Source of the DNA: Sedimenticola_A sp040506425
GTDB lineage: Bacteria; Pseudomonadota; Gammaproteobacteria; Chromatiales; Chromatiaceae
Reading direction: 5' to 3'
NCBI GenBank assembly: GCA_965224515.1
Contig: OZ245051.1
Location: 1,302,001-1,366,000 of the forward strand
Length of the DNA: 64,000 nt
This document shows positions 8,711 through 16,310 of the stretch, piece after piece. A program made the translations under genes and the position numbers. Numbering within the stretch: the stretch's first letter is position 1; every line of letters begins with the position of its first letter. The notes under the pieces are model-generated. The model made no database searches, was not told where the DNA came from, and worked only from the letters and a program-made list of their open reading frames with translations.

Positions 8711-8783
8711 GTAGGAGCGAACTTGTTCGCGATGGGTATTGAGCAGTTTACCAGGCGCACTTCGCGAACAAGTTCGCTCCTAC
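8711..8783. repeat. REP-like element with 22-bp perfect inverted repeats
   Basis: The arms at 8711-8732 and 8762-8783 are perfectly complementary, start GTAGGAGCGAAC, and flank a 29-nt loop. The GTAGGAGC end is shared with 3539-3606. This matches the general form of REP sequences common in Pseudomonas and other gammaproteobacteria. The flanks (8617-8700 and 8836-8850) contain decayed pieces of the GGGTGGGTTA repeat family seen at 11116 and 48657. Confidence 0.8.
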
Positions 8784-8868
8784 TGACAACGGGATGAATT
8801 GAAACCGTAATGATATTCAGGGTCCGTGTCAGGTGTAGGGTGGGTTAGCAGAAGGCGGCGCCAGGTTT

Positions 8869-9810
8869 TCAGAGTGTGTTGCCGATGAGCCAGACTGCAA
8901 TTCCACCTGCGATAAAGAAGGCGGCGATAGAACCGGCGGCATAGAGCCGGTAGCGCCTCACCAGGTTGAACTCGGGCAGGGTGGAGATGAGAAAGGGGTG
9001 GCGTCGGGAGCCGGTGCTGCTGAGGGTGTGCATCACCTGGTTCTCCATCTGCTCTGCGTACTCTTTTCCGGCTTCTGCCGCTGCGGTCCGGCGCACCTTC
9101 TCCCACTCCTGCATGTCGATCTGGCCGTCACCGTTTTTGTCGAAGCGCTTGAGCATGGTCACCTGGTCCTGCTTCCAGTCGCGCAGCAGTTGCATTGCCA
9201 GCTCTTTGCGGCTCTTGGCGTGGTCCATGTCGTCCAGGGTCTTGAACATGCCGATGCTGTAGAGCATGTCGCCGGAGTAGATGCGCTCCTCGGTATAGCG
9301 GTAGCGGTTGCCGAAGCCGGGGCTGAGGTCGGTGTTGAGGAATTTCACCAGCTTGTAGGCGGGTTGGCGCATGACGGGGTTTCGATCAGGGGTGCGGTTG
9401 GCCGGCTCTCTGGAGCTGCCGTACCAGACGCTGCGGTCGCTGGGGGTTACCTCGGCACCTTCGGGGTCGATGATGCATTCGCCGGTCTGGTCCTTGAGCA
9501 GAAACAGGCTGTCGCTGCTCTGGGACTCAATGGTGCGCCAGTTCTTGTCGCCGCGTTTCTCAATCTTGTAGCGGAACCAGCAGCAGTCGGTGCCGGTAAG
9601 CGGGGCGCGGATGGGCTCGCCTTCCATCGACAGGGCGGAGCCGTTGAGCTCCACGTAGCCCTGCTGGGCCGAGCGCACCCTGGCTGTCGGGGTGTCTTCG
9701 ATGATCCGTGCCCGCATCAGGCTGCGGAAGGCGAACCAGAAACCAGCCCCTGAAGCGGCTACGGCAAGGGCGAGAAAAAACCAGAACTCGCCTGTTGATA
9801 TATGCATCAT
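8869..9810 (-). CDS. GIDE-domain membrane protein with an EF-hand
   Basis: Encodes 313 residues. A membrane helix spans residues 9-29, followed by a GIDE-type domain (about 40-190) with SAQQGYVELNGSA, PLTGTDCCWFRYKIEK and a YTEERIYSGD segment. A calcium-binding EF-hand loop DKNGDGQIDMQEW lies at about 220-232, and a second hydrophobic helix is at the C-terminus (about 290-310). GIDE domains are named from a eukaryotic mitochondrial E3 ligase; the bacterial proteins lack RING and their role is unknown. The gene lies 14 bp after lemA, a recurrent bacterial pairing. The EF-hand insertion is less usual. Confidence 0.75.
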   Translation of the reverse strand: MMHISTGEFWFFLALAVAASGAGFWFAFRSLMRARIIEDTPTARVRSAQQGYVELNGSALSMEGEPIRAPLTGTDCCWFRYKIEKRGDKNWRTIESQSSDSLFLLKDQTGECIIDPEGAEVTPSDRSVWYGSSREPANRTPDRNPVMRQPAYKLVKFLNTDLSPGFGNRYRYTEERIYSGDMLYSIGMFKTLDDMDHAKSRKELAMQLLRDWKQDQVTMLKRFDKNGDGQIDMQEWEKVRRTAAAEAGKEYAEQMENQVMHTLSSTGSRRHPFLISTLPEFNLVRRYRLYAAGSIAAFFIAGGIAVWLIGNTL

Positions 9811-9824
9811 TTGTCTGCTGGCAG

Positions 9825-10400
9825 CTACCCGTTAAAGAGGGACTTCATGTCCACGTCTTTCTTCTCCTCCTCGGAGAACTCAAGCAGTTCGGCGGATTGG
9901 AAATTGAACATGCGTGCAACAATCACGTCAGGGAACTGCTCGATGCGCACATTGTTGTTGTTGACGCTCTCGTTGTAGAACTCGCGCCGGTCAGCGATGC
10001 TGTTCTCCAGTCCGGTGATGCGTGACTGCAGGTGCTGGAATGTTTCGTTGGCCTTCAGGTCAGGATAGGCCTCGGCCACGGCGAACAGGTTGCCAAGGCC
10101 CAGGCGCAGCTGGCCCTCCGCCATGCCCAGGGCGCCTATGTCACCCTGCTCGCGGGCGGATGAAACCGCGGCGCGTGCCTGCATCACTTTCTCGAAGGTC
10201 TCCTGCTCGTACTCCATGTACTGCTTACAGGTCTCCACCAGCTTGGGCAGTTCGTCATGGCGCTGCTTCAGCAACACATCGATATTGGCCCAGGACTTGG
10301 TTACACCATGTTTCAGGGTGACCAGGTTGTTGTAGATCATCACCGCATAGATGGCGACTGCTGCAATTATGCCGAGAAAGACAAAGGTGCTGATTTCCAT
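9825..10400 (-). CDS. lemA: LemA family protein
   Basis: Encodes 191 residues. An N-terminal membrane helix (5-25) is followed by the LemA helical bundle with NNLVTLKHGVTKSWANIDV, LLKQRHDELPKLVETCK and the YNESVNNNNVRIEQFP segment. LemA proteins have one transmembrane helix and a cytoplasmic or periplasmic coiled-coil domain; function is poorly defined. AGGAG precedes the ATG. It is co-transcribed with the GIDE-domain protein that follows. Confidence 0.92.
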   Translation of the reverse strand: MEISTFVFLGIIAAVAIYAVMIYNNLVTLKHGVTKSWANIDVLLKQRHDELPKLVETCKQYMEYEQETFEKVMQARAAVSSAREQGDIGALGMAEGQLRLGLGNLFAVAEAYPDLKANETFQHLQSRITGLENSIADRREFYNESVNNNNVRIEQFPDVIVARMFNFQSAELLEFSEEEKKDVDMKSLFNG

Positions 10401-10479
10401 GGCGGACTCCTTGTTTAGACCTCATTGAGTATATCATCGCTTTTTGAATGCTTTATTGCCCTGGCGTCACATATCCTTT

Positions 10480-10552
10480 CGTCATTCCGGCGGATGCCGG
10501 AATCCAGCGATATTTGTATTGGATGTGGATTCTGGCATCCGCCAGAATGACG
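10480..10552. repeat. Palindromic CGTCATTCCGG repeat element
   Basis: The inverted arms at 10480-10506 and 10526-10552 (about 27 bp, with a few mismatches) start CGTCATTCCGGCGGATGCC. This dispersed element family is also contained in each unit of the 150-bp array at 48657-49604. It lies in the leader of the carbonic anhydrase gene. Confidence 0.8.
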
Positions 10553-10582
10553 CTGCTGAATCAATTATCGGAGGAGTTCCTG

Positions 10583-11119
10583 ATGCCCAATATCCGTCCC
10601 TTTGACGGCATGCAGCCACAGATCGCAGATGACGCCTGGGTGGACGAGAGCGCTGTTGTTATAGGTGATGTAGCCATTGGCGGGGGCTCCTCTGTCTGGC
10701 CCCTTGTCGCGATCCGCGGAGATATACACGCGATCCGAATAGGCGATCGCACCAATATCCAGGATGGCAGCGTGCTGCACGTGACCCATGACAGTCGCTT
10801 CAATCCCGGCGGTTATCCGCTGACCATCGGTGATGATGTGACCGTCGGTCACAAGGTGATGCTCCACGGCTGCACCATAGGCGATCACTGCCTGATCGGC
10901 ATGGGGGCAGTGGTGATGGATGGTGCGGTGGTGGAGTCGAGGGTGATTCTCGCCGCCGGCAGCCTGGTGCCCGGGGGCAAGGTGCTGGAGAGTGGCCACC
11001 TCTACCGGGGCTCGCCGGCAAAGAAAATCAGGGCGCTGACGGCAGAAGAGGATGAGTTCCTGGAGTATGTCGGTGGCAACTACGTAAAGCTGGCGGCCAG
11101 GTACCGGGGTGAGCCGTAG
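10583..11119 (+). CDS. Gamma-class carbonic anhydrase family protein
   Basis: Encodes 178 residues from the ATG at 10583, which follows a GGAGG ribosome binding site; a longer in-frame reading would run through the upstream repeat. It is a left-handed beta helix of hexapeptide repeats (IGDVAIGGGSSVWPLVAIRG) with the three zinc histidines in VLHVTHD and VGHKVMLHGCTIG. This matches the YrdA/PaaY-like gamma carbonic anhydrases. Many of these are cytosolic homotrimers with weak or unproven activity. It stands alone, between lemA and aroE. Confidence 0.9.
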   Translation: MPNIRPFDGMQPQIADDAWVDESAVVIGDVAIGGGSSVWPLVAIRGDIHAIRIGDRTNIQDGSVLHVTHDSRFNPGGYPLTIGDDVTVGHKVMLHGCTIGDHCLIGMGAVVMDGAVVESRVILAAGSLVPGGKVLESGHLYRGSPAKKIRALTAEEDEFLEYVGGNYVKLAARYRGEP

Positions 11120-11183
11120 GGTGGGTTAGAGCCAGCGTAACCCGCCAATGGAAGGTGCAATACGCTTCGCTATTGCACCCTAC
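11116..11183. repeat. GTAGGGTGGGTTA palindromic repeat
   Basis: The outer arms GTAGGGTG and CACCCTAC enclose GGGTTA/TAACCC and a TGCAATACG/CGCTATTGCA hairpin. The same module appears at 48601-48670 and 49550-49635, and in pieces near 1430, 8620 and 8836. It overlaps the last four bases of the carbonic anhydrase gene. Confidence 0.75.
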
Positions 11184-11189
11184 ATATAA

Positions 11190-12008
11190 TCAACCTTCCC
11201 GGATATCCCTGATCACATCGGCGGTTTCGGGTCGCACGCCCCGCCAGAGGTAGAACGACTCCGCCGCCTGCTCCACCAGCATGCCGAGGCCGTCCAGTGC
11301 TTTTGATGCGCCGTGTTCCTGGCCCCAGATCACGAAGGCTGTGGGCTCGCTGGCGTACATCATGTCGTAGGTCCAGCCGCCGGGTTGCAGGATGTCGTCC
11401 GGGATGTCGGGCACCTGGCCCCCCAGGCCGGCAGCGGTGCCGTTGATAATGACATCGAAGGTTTTTCCGGCCAGTTCATCCAGGCCGCACCCCTCCACCT
11501 TGCCCAGGTCTGAGAGTTCGGCCGCAAGGCCAGTCGCCTTGGCGGCGGTGCGGTTGGCGATGGTAAGAATCTCTGGCTGTTCATCCAGCAGGGGTCTGAC
11601 CACGCCTTTGGATGCTCCTCCAGCGCCCAGCAGCAGAATCCTGCTGCCCTTGAGGGTGGCGCCGTGGTTGATGGTCAGGTCGCGCACCAGGCCGACGCCG
11701 TCGGTGTTGTCGCCGTGGAGCCGGCCATCCTCCATCAGGATCAGTGTGTTGACTGCTCCGGCGGTCTCGGCCCTGGGGCTGCGCTGATCGGCCAGCTGCC
11801 AGGCATCCTCTTTGAAGGGGACGGTGACATTGAGCCCCTTGCCGTTATCTGCAATGAATTCACTGACATTTGCAGCGAAATTACCGGGTTCTCCGAGTAT
11901 GCGCGTGTAGGCCAGGTCCTGCCCCGTCTGCTTGGCGAACGCAGTGTGGATCTGGGGTGACTTGCTGTGCTCAATGGGGTTGCCGATAACGGCGTACTTG
12001 TCAGTCAT
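11190..12008 (-). CDS. aroE: Shikimate dehydrogenase
   Basis: Encodes 272 residues from the ATG at 12008 (MTDKYAVIGNPIEHSKSP), the usual AroE start. AroE reduces 3-dehydroshikimate to shikimate with NADPH. The substrate pocket residues are in NPIEHSKSPQIH and NVTVPFKEDA (catalytic Lys), and the nucleotide motif is LLGAGGASKGV, with NRT as the NADP-selecting loop. The gene follows hemB by 16 bp on the same strand. In many relatives aroE sits directly after hemF; here an integron and other genes lie between them. Confidence 0.95.
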   Translation of the reverse strand: MTDKYAVIGNPIEHSKSPQIHTAFAKQTGQDLAYTRILGEPGNFAANVSEFIADNGKGLNVTVPFKEDAWQLADQRSPRAETAGAVNTLILMEDGRLHGDNTDGVGLVRDLTINHGATLKGSRILLLGAGGASKGVVRPLLDEQPEILTIANRTAAKATGLAAELSDLGKVEGCGLDELAGKTFDVIINGTAAGLGGQVPDIPDDILQPGGWTYDMMYASEPTAFVIWGQEHGASKALDGLGMLVEQAAESFYLWRGVRPETADVIRDIREG

Positions 12009-12024
12009 CGTCGGCAGGTCTGGA

Positions 12025-13038
12025 TCAGTCGTTGAGCCATTGGGCGGAGCGCTTGGCGAAGTAGGTGAGGATGCCATCGGCTCCTGCGCGTTTGAAGCCG
12101 AGCAGGGACTCGAGGATCACAGCCTTTTCATCCAGCCAGCCGTTCTGGGCCGCAGCCATCAGCATGGCGTACTCGCCGCTCACCTGGTAGGCGTAGGTGG
12201 GTACCTCGAAGGTATCCTTGACCCGGCGAACGATATCCAGGTAGGGCATGCCGGGCTTCACCATCACCATGTCAGCACCTTCGTTGAGGTCGAGTTCAAC
12301 CTCCCGCAGTGCCTCGTCGCTGTTGGCGGGATCCATCTGGTAGGTGTACTTGTTGCCAGCGCCCAGGTTGGCTGCGGAGCCCACGGCGTCCCGGAACGGG
12401 CCGTAGAAACTGGAGGCGTATTTTGCAGAGTAGGCCAGGATGCGGGTGTGGATGTGGCTATTGGCCTCCAGCGCCTCGCGTACCTCACCGATGCGCCCGT
12501 CCATCATGTCCGAGGGGGCCACCACGTCTGCCCCGGCATCTGCATGGGAGACCGCCTGTTTGACCAGCACCTCAACGGTTTCGTCGTTCATTACGTAGCC
12601 GCTGTCGTCGATCAGGCCGTCCTGACCGTGGGTGGTGAATGGGTCCAGCGCCACATCGGTAATAACGCCCAGATCAGGAACCGCGTCCTTCAAGGCACGC
12701 ACCGCGCGCTGGGCCAGTCCATCAGGGTTGAACGCCTCGCGGGCATCGAGAGATTTTGCCTCCATGGGGGTGACCGGAAACAGCGCCATGGCCGGAATGC
12801 CCAGTGAATAAGCCTCCTTGGCCTCTTTCACCAGCAGGTCGATGCTCATGCGCTCCACGCCGGGCATGGATGCAACCGCCTCGCGTTCACCATCCCCTTC
12901 AAGTACGAAAACCGGGTAGATGAAGTCGTCGGGTGTGAGGGTTGATTCGCGCATCAGGCGGCGGGAAAAGTCGTCCCGACGCATGCGGCGCATGCGGGCT
13001 GCAGGGTAGCGGGAGGAGAGCGCACTTTTGTTTGGCAT
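12025..13038 (-). CDS. hemB: Porphobilinogen synthase (delta-aminolevulinate dehydratase)
   Basis: Encodes 337 residues. It condenses two 5-aminolevulinate molecules to porphobilinogen. The Schiff-base lysines are K206 (YSAKYAS) and K261 (MVKPGMPYLD). The metal loop reads DVALDPFTTHGQDG, without the cysteines of the zinc form, which marks it as the magnesium-type enzyme known from Pseudomonas. It lies upstream of aroE and divergent from the thioredoxin gene. hemF, a later step of the same pathway, lies about 9 kb away across the integron. Confidence 0.96.
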   Translation of the reverse strand: MPNKSALSSRYPAARMRRMRRDDFSRRLMRESTLTPDDFIYPVFVLEGDGEREAVASMPGVERMSIDLLVKEAKEAYSLGIPAMALFPVTPMEAKSLDAREAFNPDGLAQRAVRALKDAVPDLGVITDVALDPFTTHGQDGLIDDSGYVMNDETVEVLVKQAVSHADAGADVVAPSDMMDGRIGEVREALEANSHIHTRILAYSAKYASSFYGPFRDAVGSAANLGAGNKYTYQMDPANSDEALREVELDLNEGADMVMVKPGMPYLDIVRRVKDTFEVPTYAYQVSGEYAMLMAAAQNGWLDEKAVILESLLGFKRAGADGILTYFAKRSAQWLND

Positions 13039-13157
13039 GGGTCTACTTCTCGGTCTTTATTGTGGTGATGGGGGGATAAGATACATCAGGGTTGGGATTC
13101 TCTACAATTTCGGTATGGTATCGCACTTATTCAAATTGATCTTTTCGGGCAGTACAG

Positions 13158-13514
13158 ATGAAGGAAAAATCACCCTATATATTTGATGTGGACGAGGATG
13201 GGTTCGCAAAAAGAGTTATCGAGGCCTCTGCAGACAAGCACATTCTGGTCGATTTCTGGGCTGACTGGTGTTCGCCCTGTATCTCCCTGGCGCCGGCCCT
13301 GGAGAAGGTGGTGAGCGAATACGATGGCGCGGTGCTGCTCGGCAAGGTCGAAGTGGACGACAACATGCGTCTTGCGGGGCACTACCGGCTGCGTGGATTT
13401 CCCACGGTAATCATGTTCTACAAAGGGGAAGAGCAGGGGCGCTTCAGCGGGTCCCATCCCGCCCACTGGATCAGGGACTGGATCGATGAGCACGCCTCGG
13501 AACTGATTCTGTAG
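13158..13514 (+). CDS. Thioredoxin-family protein
   Basis: Encodes 118 residues with the thioredoxin fold: VDFWADWCSPCISLAP carries the redox pair in WCSPC, in place of the classical WCGPC, and a cis-proline is in RGFPTVIMF. No signal peptide is present, so it is cytosolic. The C-terminal helix is longer than in E. coli TrxA. The CSPC variant suggests a shifted redox potential or a dedicated partner. It is divergent from hemB, and an MlaC-like gene follows on the same strand. Confidence 0.88.
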   Translation: MKEKSPYIFDVDEDGFAKRVIEASADKHILVDFWADWCSPCISLAPALEKVVSEYDGAVLLGKVEVDDNMRLAGHYRLRGFPTVIMFYKGEEQGRFSGSHPAHWIRDWIDEHASELIL

Positions 13515-13662
13515 GATATATCTGAAACTCTTGTCCCTGTCTTGGTTTGTGAAGGGGCTCACACTAAACTTTAAGTTGTTAAATAATATTGAACTGCTGC
13601 CGATACTCTGGAAACTTGCCGGACACAAGCCGGTCACATGGAAGGGAATTAAGGTGCAAGAG

Positions 13663-14331
13663 ATGCAAACTGGACGTCTATTTACTGGAATATTTTTAAC
13701 GCTGATCCTTATGGCGGCAGCTGTAGTGCCCATGACTGCAGTATCCGATGAGTTGACTGAGCCCCAACAGGTGATTCAGGGTATCTCCGATGAACTGTAC
13801 GTAGTGCTCAACCGGGATCGCGACCGGGTAATGAACGAACCGGGTTACGTCAACCGCCTTGCCAACGAAATACTGGTTCCGCGGGTGGATTTCTCCCGTG
13901 TATCCAGCCTGGTACTGGGTAAGTACTGGCGGCGAGCATCCACCGAGCAGAAAGAGAATTTTTCCCACCAGTTCCAGCGTCTGCTGGTGAGAACCTATGC
14001 CACAGCGTTCCGCGAGTTCGATGACTGGAAGATCGAGCATCTGCCATTGAGAGCCAAAGAGGGTTCCAAGAGCGTCGCCGTACGGACCAGGGTGCATCGC
14101 CCGGGCGCTGACGCGGTGGATGTGGTCTACCGGATGTATCGCAGTGAAGAGGGCTGGAAAGCCTTCGATGTGAAGATTGAAGGCATCAGCCTGGTTACCA
14201 ACTACCGCAGCAGTTTTGCCAAAGAGATGCGCAAGGGTGGCATGGACGGCCTGATTCAGCGCATAGGGGAGTTGAACGACAGCCGGGGAAAGTCAAGGCA
14301 GGTGGCCCTGGCAGGGGTGGCCCAGAACTGA
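13663..14331 (+). CDS. MlaC/Ttg2D-like phospholipid-binding periplasmic protein
   Basis: Encodes about 222 residues from the ATG at 13663; a GTG at 13654 is an alternative, and GGAAGGG with AAGGTG lies just upstream. Residues 1-28 are a signal peptide ending around AVSDE. The mature part matches the MlaC fold: LANEILVPRVDFSRVSSLVLGKYWRRAS, FSHQFQRLLVRTYATAF and VYRMYRSEEGWKAFDVKIEGISLVTNYRSSF. MlaC shuttles phospholipids between the outer membrane and the MlaFEDB complex. No mlaFEDB genes are adjacent, so this copy is separated from the usual operon. A strong terminator follows. Confidence 0.88.
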   Translation: MQTGRLFTGIFLTLILMAAAVVPMTAVSDELTEPQQVIQGISDELYVVLNRDRDRVMNEPGYVNRLANEILVPRVDFSRVSSLVLGKYWRRASTEQKENFSHQFQRLLVRTYATAFREFDDWKIEHLPLRAKEGSKSVAVRTRVHRPGADAVDVVYRMYRSEEGWKAFDVKIEGISLVTNYRSSFAKEMRKGGMDGLIQRIGELNDSRGKSRQVALAGVAQN

Positions 14332-14351
14332 GATCCCCGTGCGAGGGGTAA

Positions 14352-14377
14352 AAAACGGCGCTTCGGCGCCGTTTTTT
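14352..14377 (+). terminator. Intrinsic terminator after the MlaC-like gene
   Basis: A 10-bp stem AAAACGGCGC/GCGCCGTTTT closed by a TTCG tetraloop is followed by a run of T residues. Confidence 0.92.
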
Positions 14378-14379
14378 TA

Positions 14380-14747
14380 TGCCGGGATCTGGCCGTTCGG
14401 GAGGTCCGGTCCGCCTGATTACGTTGCCCGGGAAGGGGTGGGTGCCTGCGGGCTTGGTCCGGTGTATTCATAATGCCACAATATTTATGGTTTTATGGCA
14501 ATCGACTATCGGTGCTGAAAATGTGAACCGCGTCAAGCTTTTGCAGAGTGACGGGAAAATGACTAAAGAAATGACCCGGGTAGCCGTTAAAGATTGCAAG
14601 GCTAGAGAGAAGGATTGCAGTGTAGGTTGGCAATGGAACGCTGACGGGACCCGAACCCCGTAATTGTCGCATCAGTTGGGATTGGCGAACCCAGGGCATG
14701 AAAGCTGATGCGGTGGACCTCCTCCGGCGCTAATAAAACGGCGCTTT
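14380..14747 (+). other. Non-coding interval, possible small RNA
   Basis: These 368 bp between two plus-strand terminators contain no convincing protein gene: the possible reading frames have no ribosome binding site and no recognisable product. A second terminator at 14748-14780 would be pointless unless something is transcribed towards it, so a small RNA is possible. I matched it to no known RNA family. An arginine-type T-arm-like string on the minus strand was checked and does not form a tRNA. Confidence 0.3.
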
Positions 14748-14780
14748 GGGCTCACATCTCCCCATGTGAGCCCATTTTTT
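14748..14780 (+). terminator. Intrinsic terminator without an assigned transcript
   Basis: A 10-bp perfect stem GGGCTCACAT/ATGTGAGCCC has a 6-nt loop and is followed by A and six T. The T-run is on the plus strand, so it serves plus-strand transcription from the 14380-14747 interval, not the minus-strand integrase gene ending at 14788. Confidence 0.85.
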
Positions 14781-14787
14781 ATGTGCG

Positions 14788-16164
14788 TTATAAACGATCC
14801 AGCGGGCTCATGACCCCCTGGCCACCCCTGCCCACTACGTGGGTATAGATCATGGTCGTAGAAACGTCAGCATGGCCAAGCAGATCCTGTACCGTACGAA
14901 TATCCGCACCAGATTCGAGCAGGTGGGTCGCGAAAGAGTGTCGTAGGGTATGGCTGGTGACGCGCTTGGTGATGCCTGTATTTCTGGCCGCTTGCTTGAT
15001 GCTTCGTCGTATTGCGCTTTGATGGATATGGTGACGGCGCATGACACCACTGCGTGGGTCCTGTGCCAGTCGGCTGGCCGGGAAAAGATATTGCCAGCGA
15101 AGTTCCTTCTCTGCGCTTGGGTATTTTCTGGCCAGGGCGTCCGGAAGATAAACCGCACCAAATCCCGCATCCAAATCCCTTTCGTGCTGTATTTTTATTC
15201 GCTGTATCTGCCTTTCCAGCTCTTCTGCAAGCCTCTCTGGCATGGGTACCGATCGATCCTTGTTTCCCTTGCCTGCACGTACGATGATCCTTCTATACTC
15301 GAAGTCCATGTCCAGAATGCGCAATCGTACGCATTCCATAACACGTATGCCCGTGCCGTACATGAGTCGTATCATCAGGCCGGTCATGCCACCCAGACTC
15401 TGAAATATCAGCTCGATCTCCCGGGGACTCAACACGGTTGGAAGACGTTTGGGTTTTTTGGGCCGCTTGAACGGCCCTATGTCAGCCAGGGGCTTTTCAA
15501 GTACGCGTGAGAAAAAGAACACCAGTGCGTTCAACGCCTGAGCCTGTGTTGCACCGGCAACCTTGCGGTTCAGGGTCAAATGTTCTAAAAAGGAAGCAAC
15601 TTCCGCTTCGGCGCAGTCGCATGGATGCTTCTTATGGAAACCAAGGAACCGATTGACCCAGCCGAGATAACTTCGTTCAGTGTTTGTAGAGTAATCTGGC
15701 ATGCGTATCGCCACGAGATATTTGCGATATATCTCAGGAAAACGCCTACCCAACTGATTCTTGGGGTTTTCAACCGCTTTATCGATCATCTCGTAGCTGC
15801 GGGCCACCGTTGGGTGGTCCCTGCCAAGAGAAAAAGCCCCGGAATTCCAGTAGTCCCAATCGAAAGCGCCGGCCCACGGCAGCTTCAGAAAGTGTCCGAA
15901 AAGCAGGCGGAGGGCATCAGCTTTTTGCCGGAACTGCCAATCGGAAACCTGACTTCTGCTTCCCTGCTTTTCAAGCCAGCACTGAAGCGACTCAGGGCTA
16001 TGGGACTTCAATCGGCAATCCGCATGATCATCTATAAATGCCTGGACATGCTTACGGTACCAGGGGATCGCCTTCTCAGGCACCCTGAACTGCTTAAGCA
16101 GCGAACAATAACCTATCCAGAACTGTTCAATGCGGGGGTCGGAAACGGTTTTTCCTGTAGGCAT
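14788..16164 (-). CDS. intI: Integron integrase IntI with N-terminal extension
   Basis: Encodes a 458-residue tyrosine recombinase. Catalytic residues are R274, K299 or K302, H405 and R408 (SHTLRHSFATH), H431 and Y440. The insertion specific to IntI proteins, which lets the enzyme bind folded single-stranded attC sites, is at about 340-385 (ELRWQYLFPAS). IntI1 is 337 residues with its tyrosine at 312, so this protein carries about 128 extra N-terminal residues, which look like an additional helical SAM-like domain before the normal one at about 140-225. GAGGTG precedes the ATG. It is transcribed away from attI, as in other integrons. Confidence 0.95.
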   Translation of the reverse strand: MPTGKTVSDPRIEQFWIGYCSLLKQFRVPEKAIPWYRKHVQAFIDDHADCRLKSHSPESLQCWLEKQGSRSQVSDWQFRQKADALRLLFGHFLKLPWAGAFDWDYWNSGAFSLGRDHPTVARSYEMIDKAVENPKNQLGRRFPEIYRKYLVAIRMPDYSTNTERSYLGWVNRFLGFHKKHPCDCAEAEVASFLEHLTLNRKVAGATQAQALNALVFFFSRVLEKPLADIGPFKRPKKPKRLPTVLSPREIELIFQSLGGMTGLMIRLMYGTGIRVMECVRLRILDMDFEYRRIIVRAGKGNKDRSVPMPERLAEELERQIQRIKIQHERDLDAGFGAVYLPDALARKYPSAEKELRWQYLFPASRLAQDPRSGVMRRHHIHQSAIRRSIKQAARNTGITKRVTSHTLRHSFATHLLESGADIRTVQDLLGHADVSTTMIYTHVVGRGGQGVMSPLDRL

Positions 16165-16207
16165 GGAGGCACCTCATCAATAGGATCGATATTCCCACTA
16201 GAGAACC

Positions 16208-16238
16208 TTTATAGAACATACTGTCAGATATTACAATA
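16208..16238 (-). promoter_or_regulatory. intI promoter overlapped by a LexA-like SOS box
   Basis: On the minus strand, TTGTAA (16236-16231), a 17-bp spacer and TATAAA (16213-16208) form a good sigma-70 promoter 44 bp before the intI start. A LexA-type palindrome, plus-strand TACTGTCAGATATTACAATA (16219-16238), covers the -35 and spacer. It matches CTGT-N8-ACAG except that the last G is A. LexA control of integrase genes is well established in other integrons; here it is inferred from this site. Confidence 0.7.
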
Positions 16239-16294
16239 TCCGCGCATGGTAGATATTCCAATATCGGCGCGTGGTAGATAATCAACTGTTAGGC
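16226..16294 (+). other. attI: attI recombination site with 25-bp tandem repeats
   Basis: The crossover core GTTAGGC is at 16288-16294, matching GTTRRRY. Upstream, 25-bp units at 16226-16250 and 16251-16275 are tandemly repeated with three differences, and AGATA starts a third. The direct repeats DR1 and DR2 of attI1 bind extra integrase molecules, and these units may do the same. The first unit also overlaps the LexA-like box, so integrase binding and SOS control could interfere. Confidence 0.8.
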
Positions 16295-16310
16295 AGTCGC
16301 AGGAAAAGAG

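Noticed and set aside
14610..14680. tRNA on the minus strand near the GGGTTCGGGTCCC string
   Set aside because: The T-loop would have eight bases, and no acceptor stem or D/anticodon arms can be drawn.
16255..16290. Cassette promoter Pc within attI on the plus strand
   Set aside because: A GATAAT-like -10 exists but the -35 17 bp upstream (TATTCC) is too weak to call.
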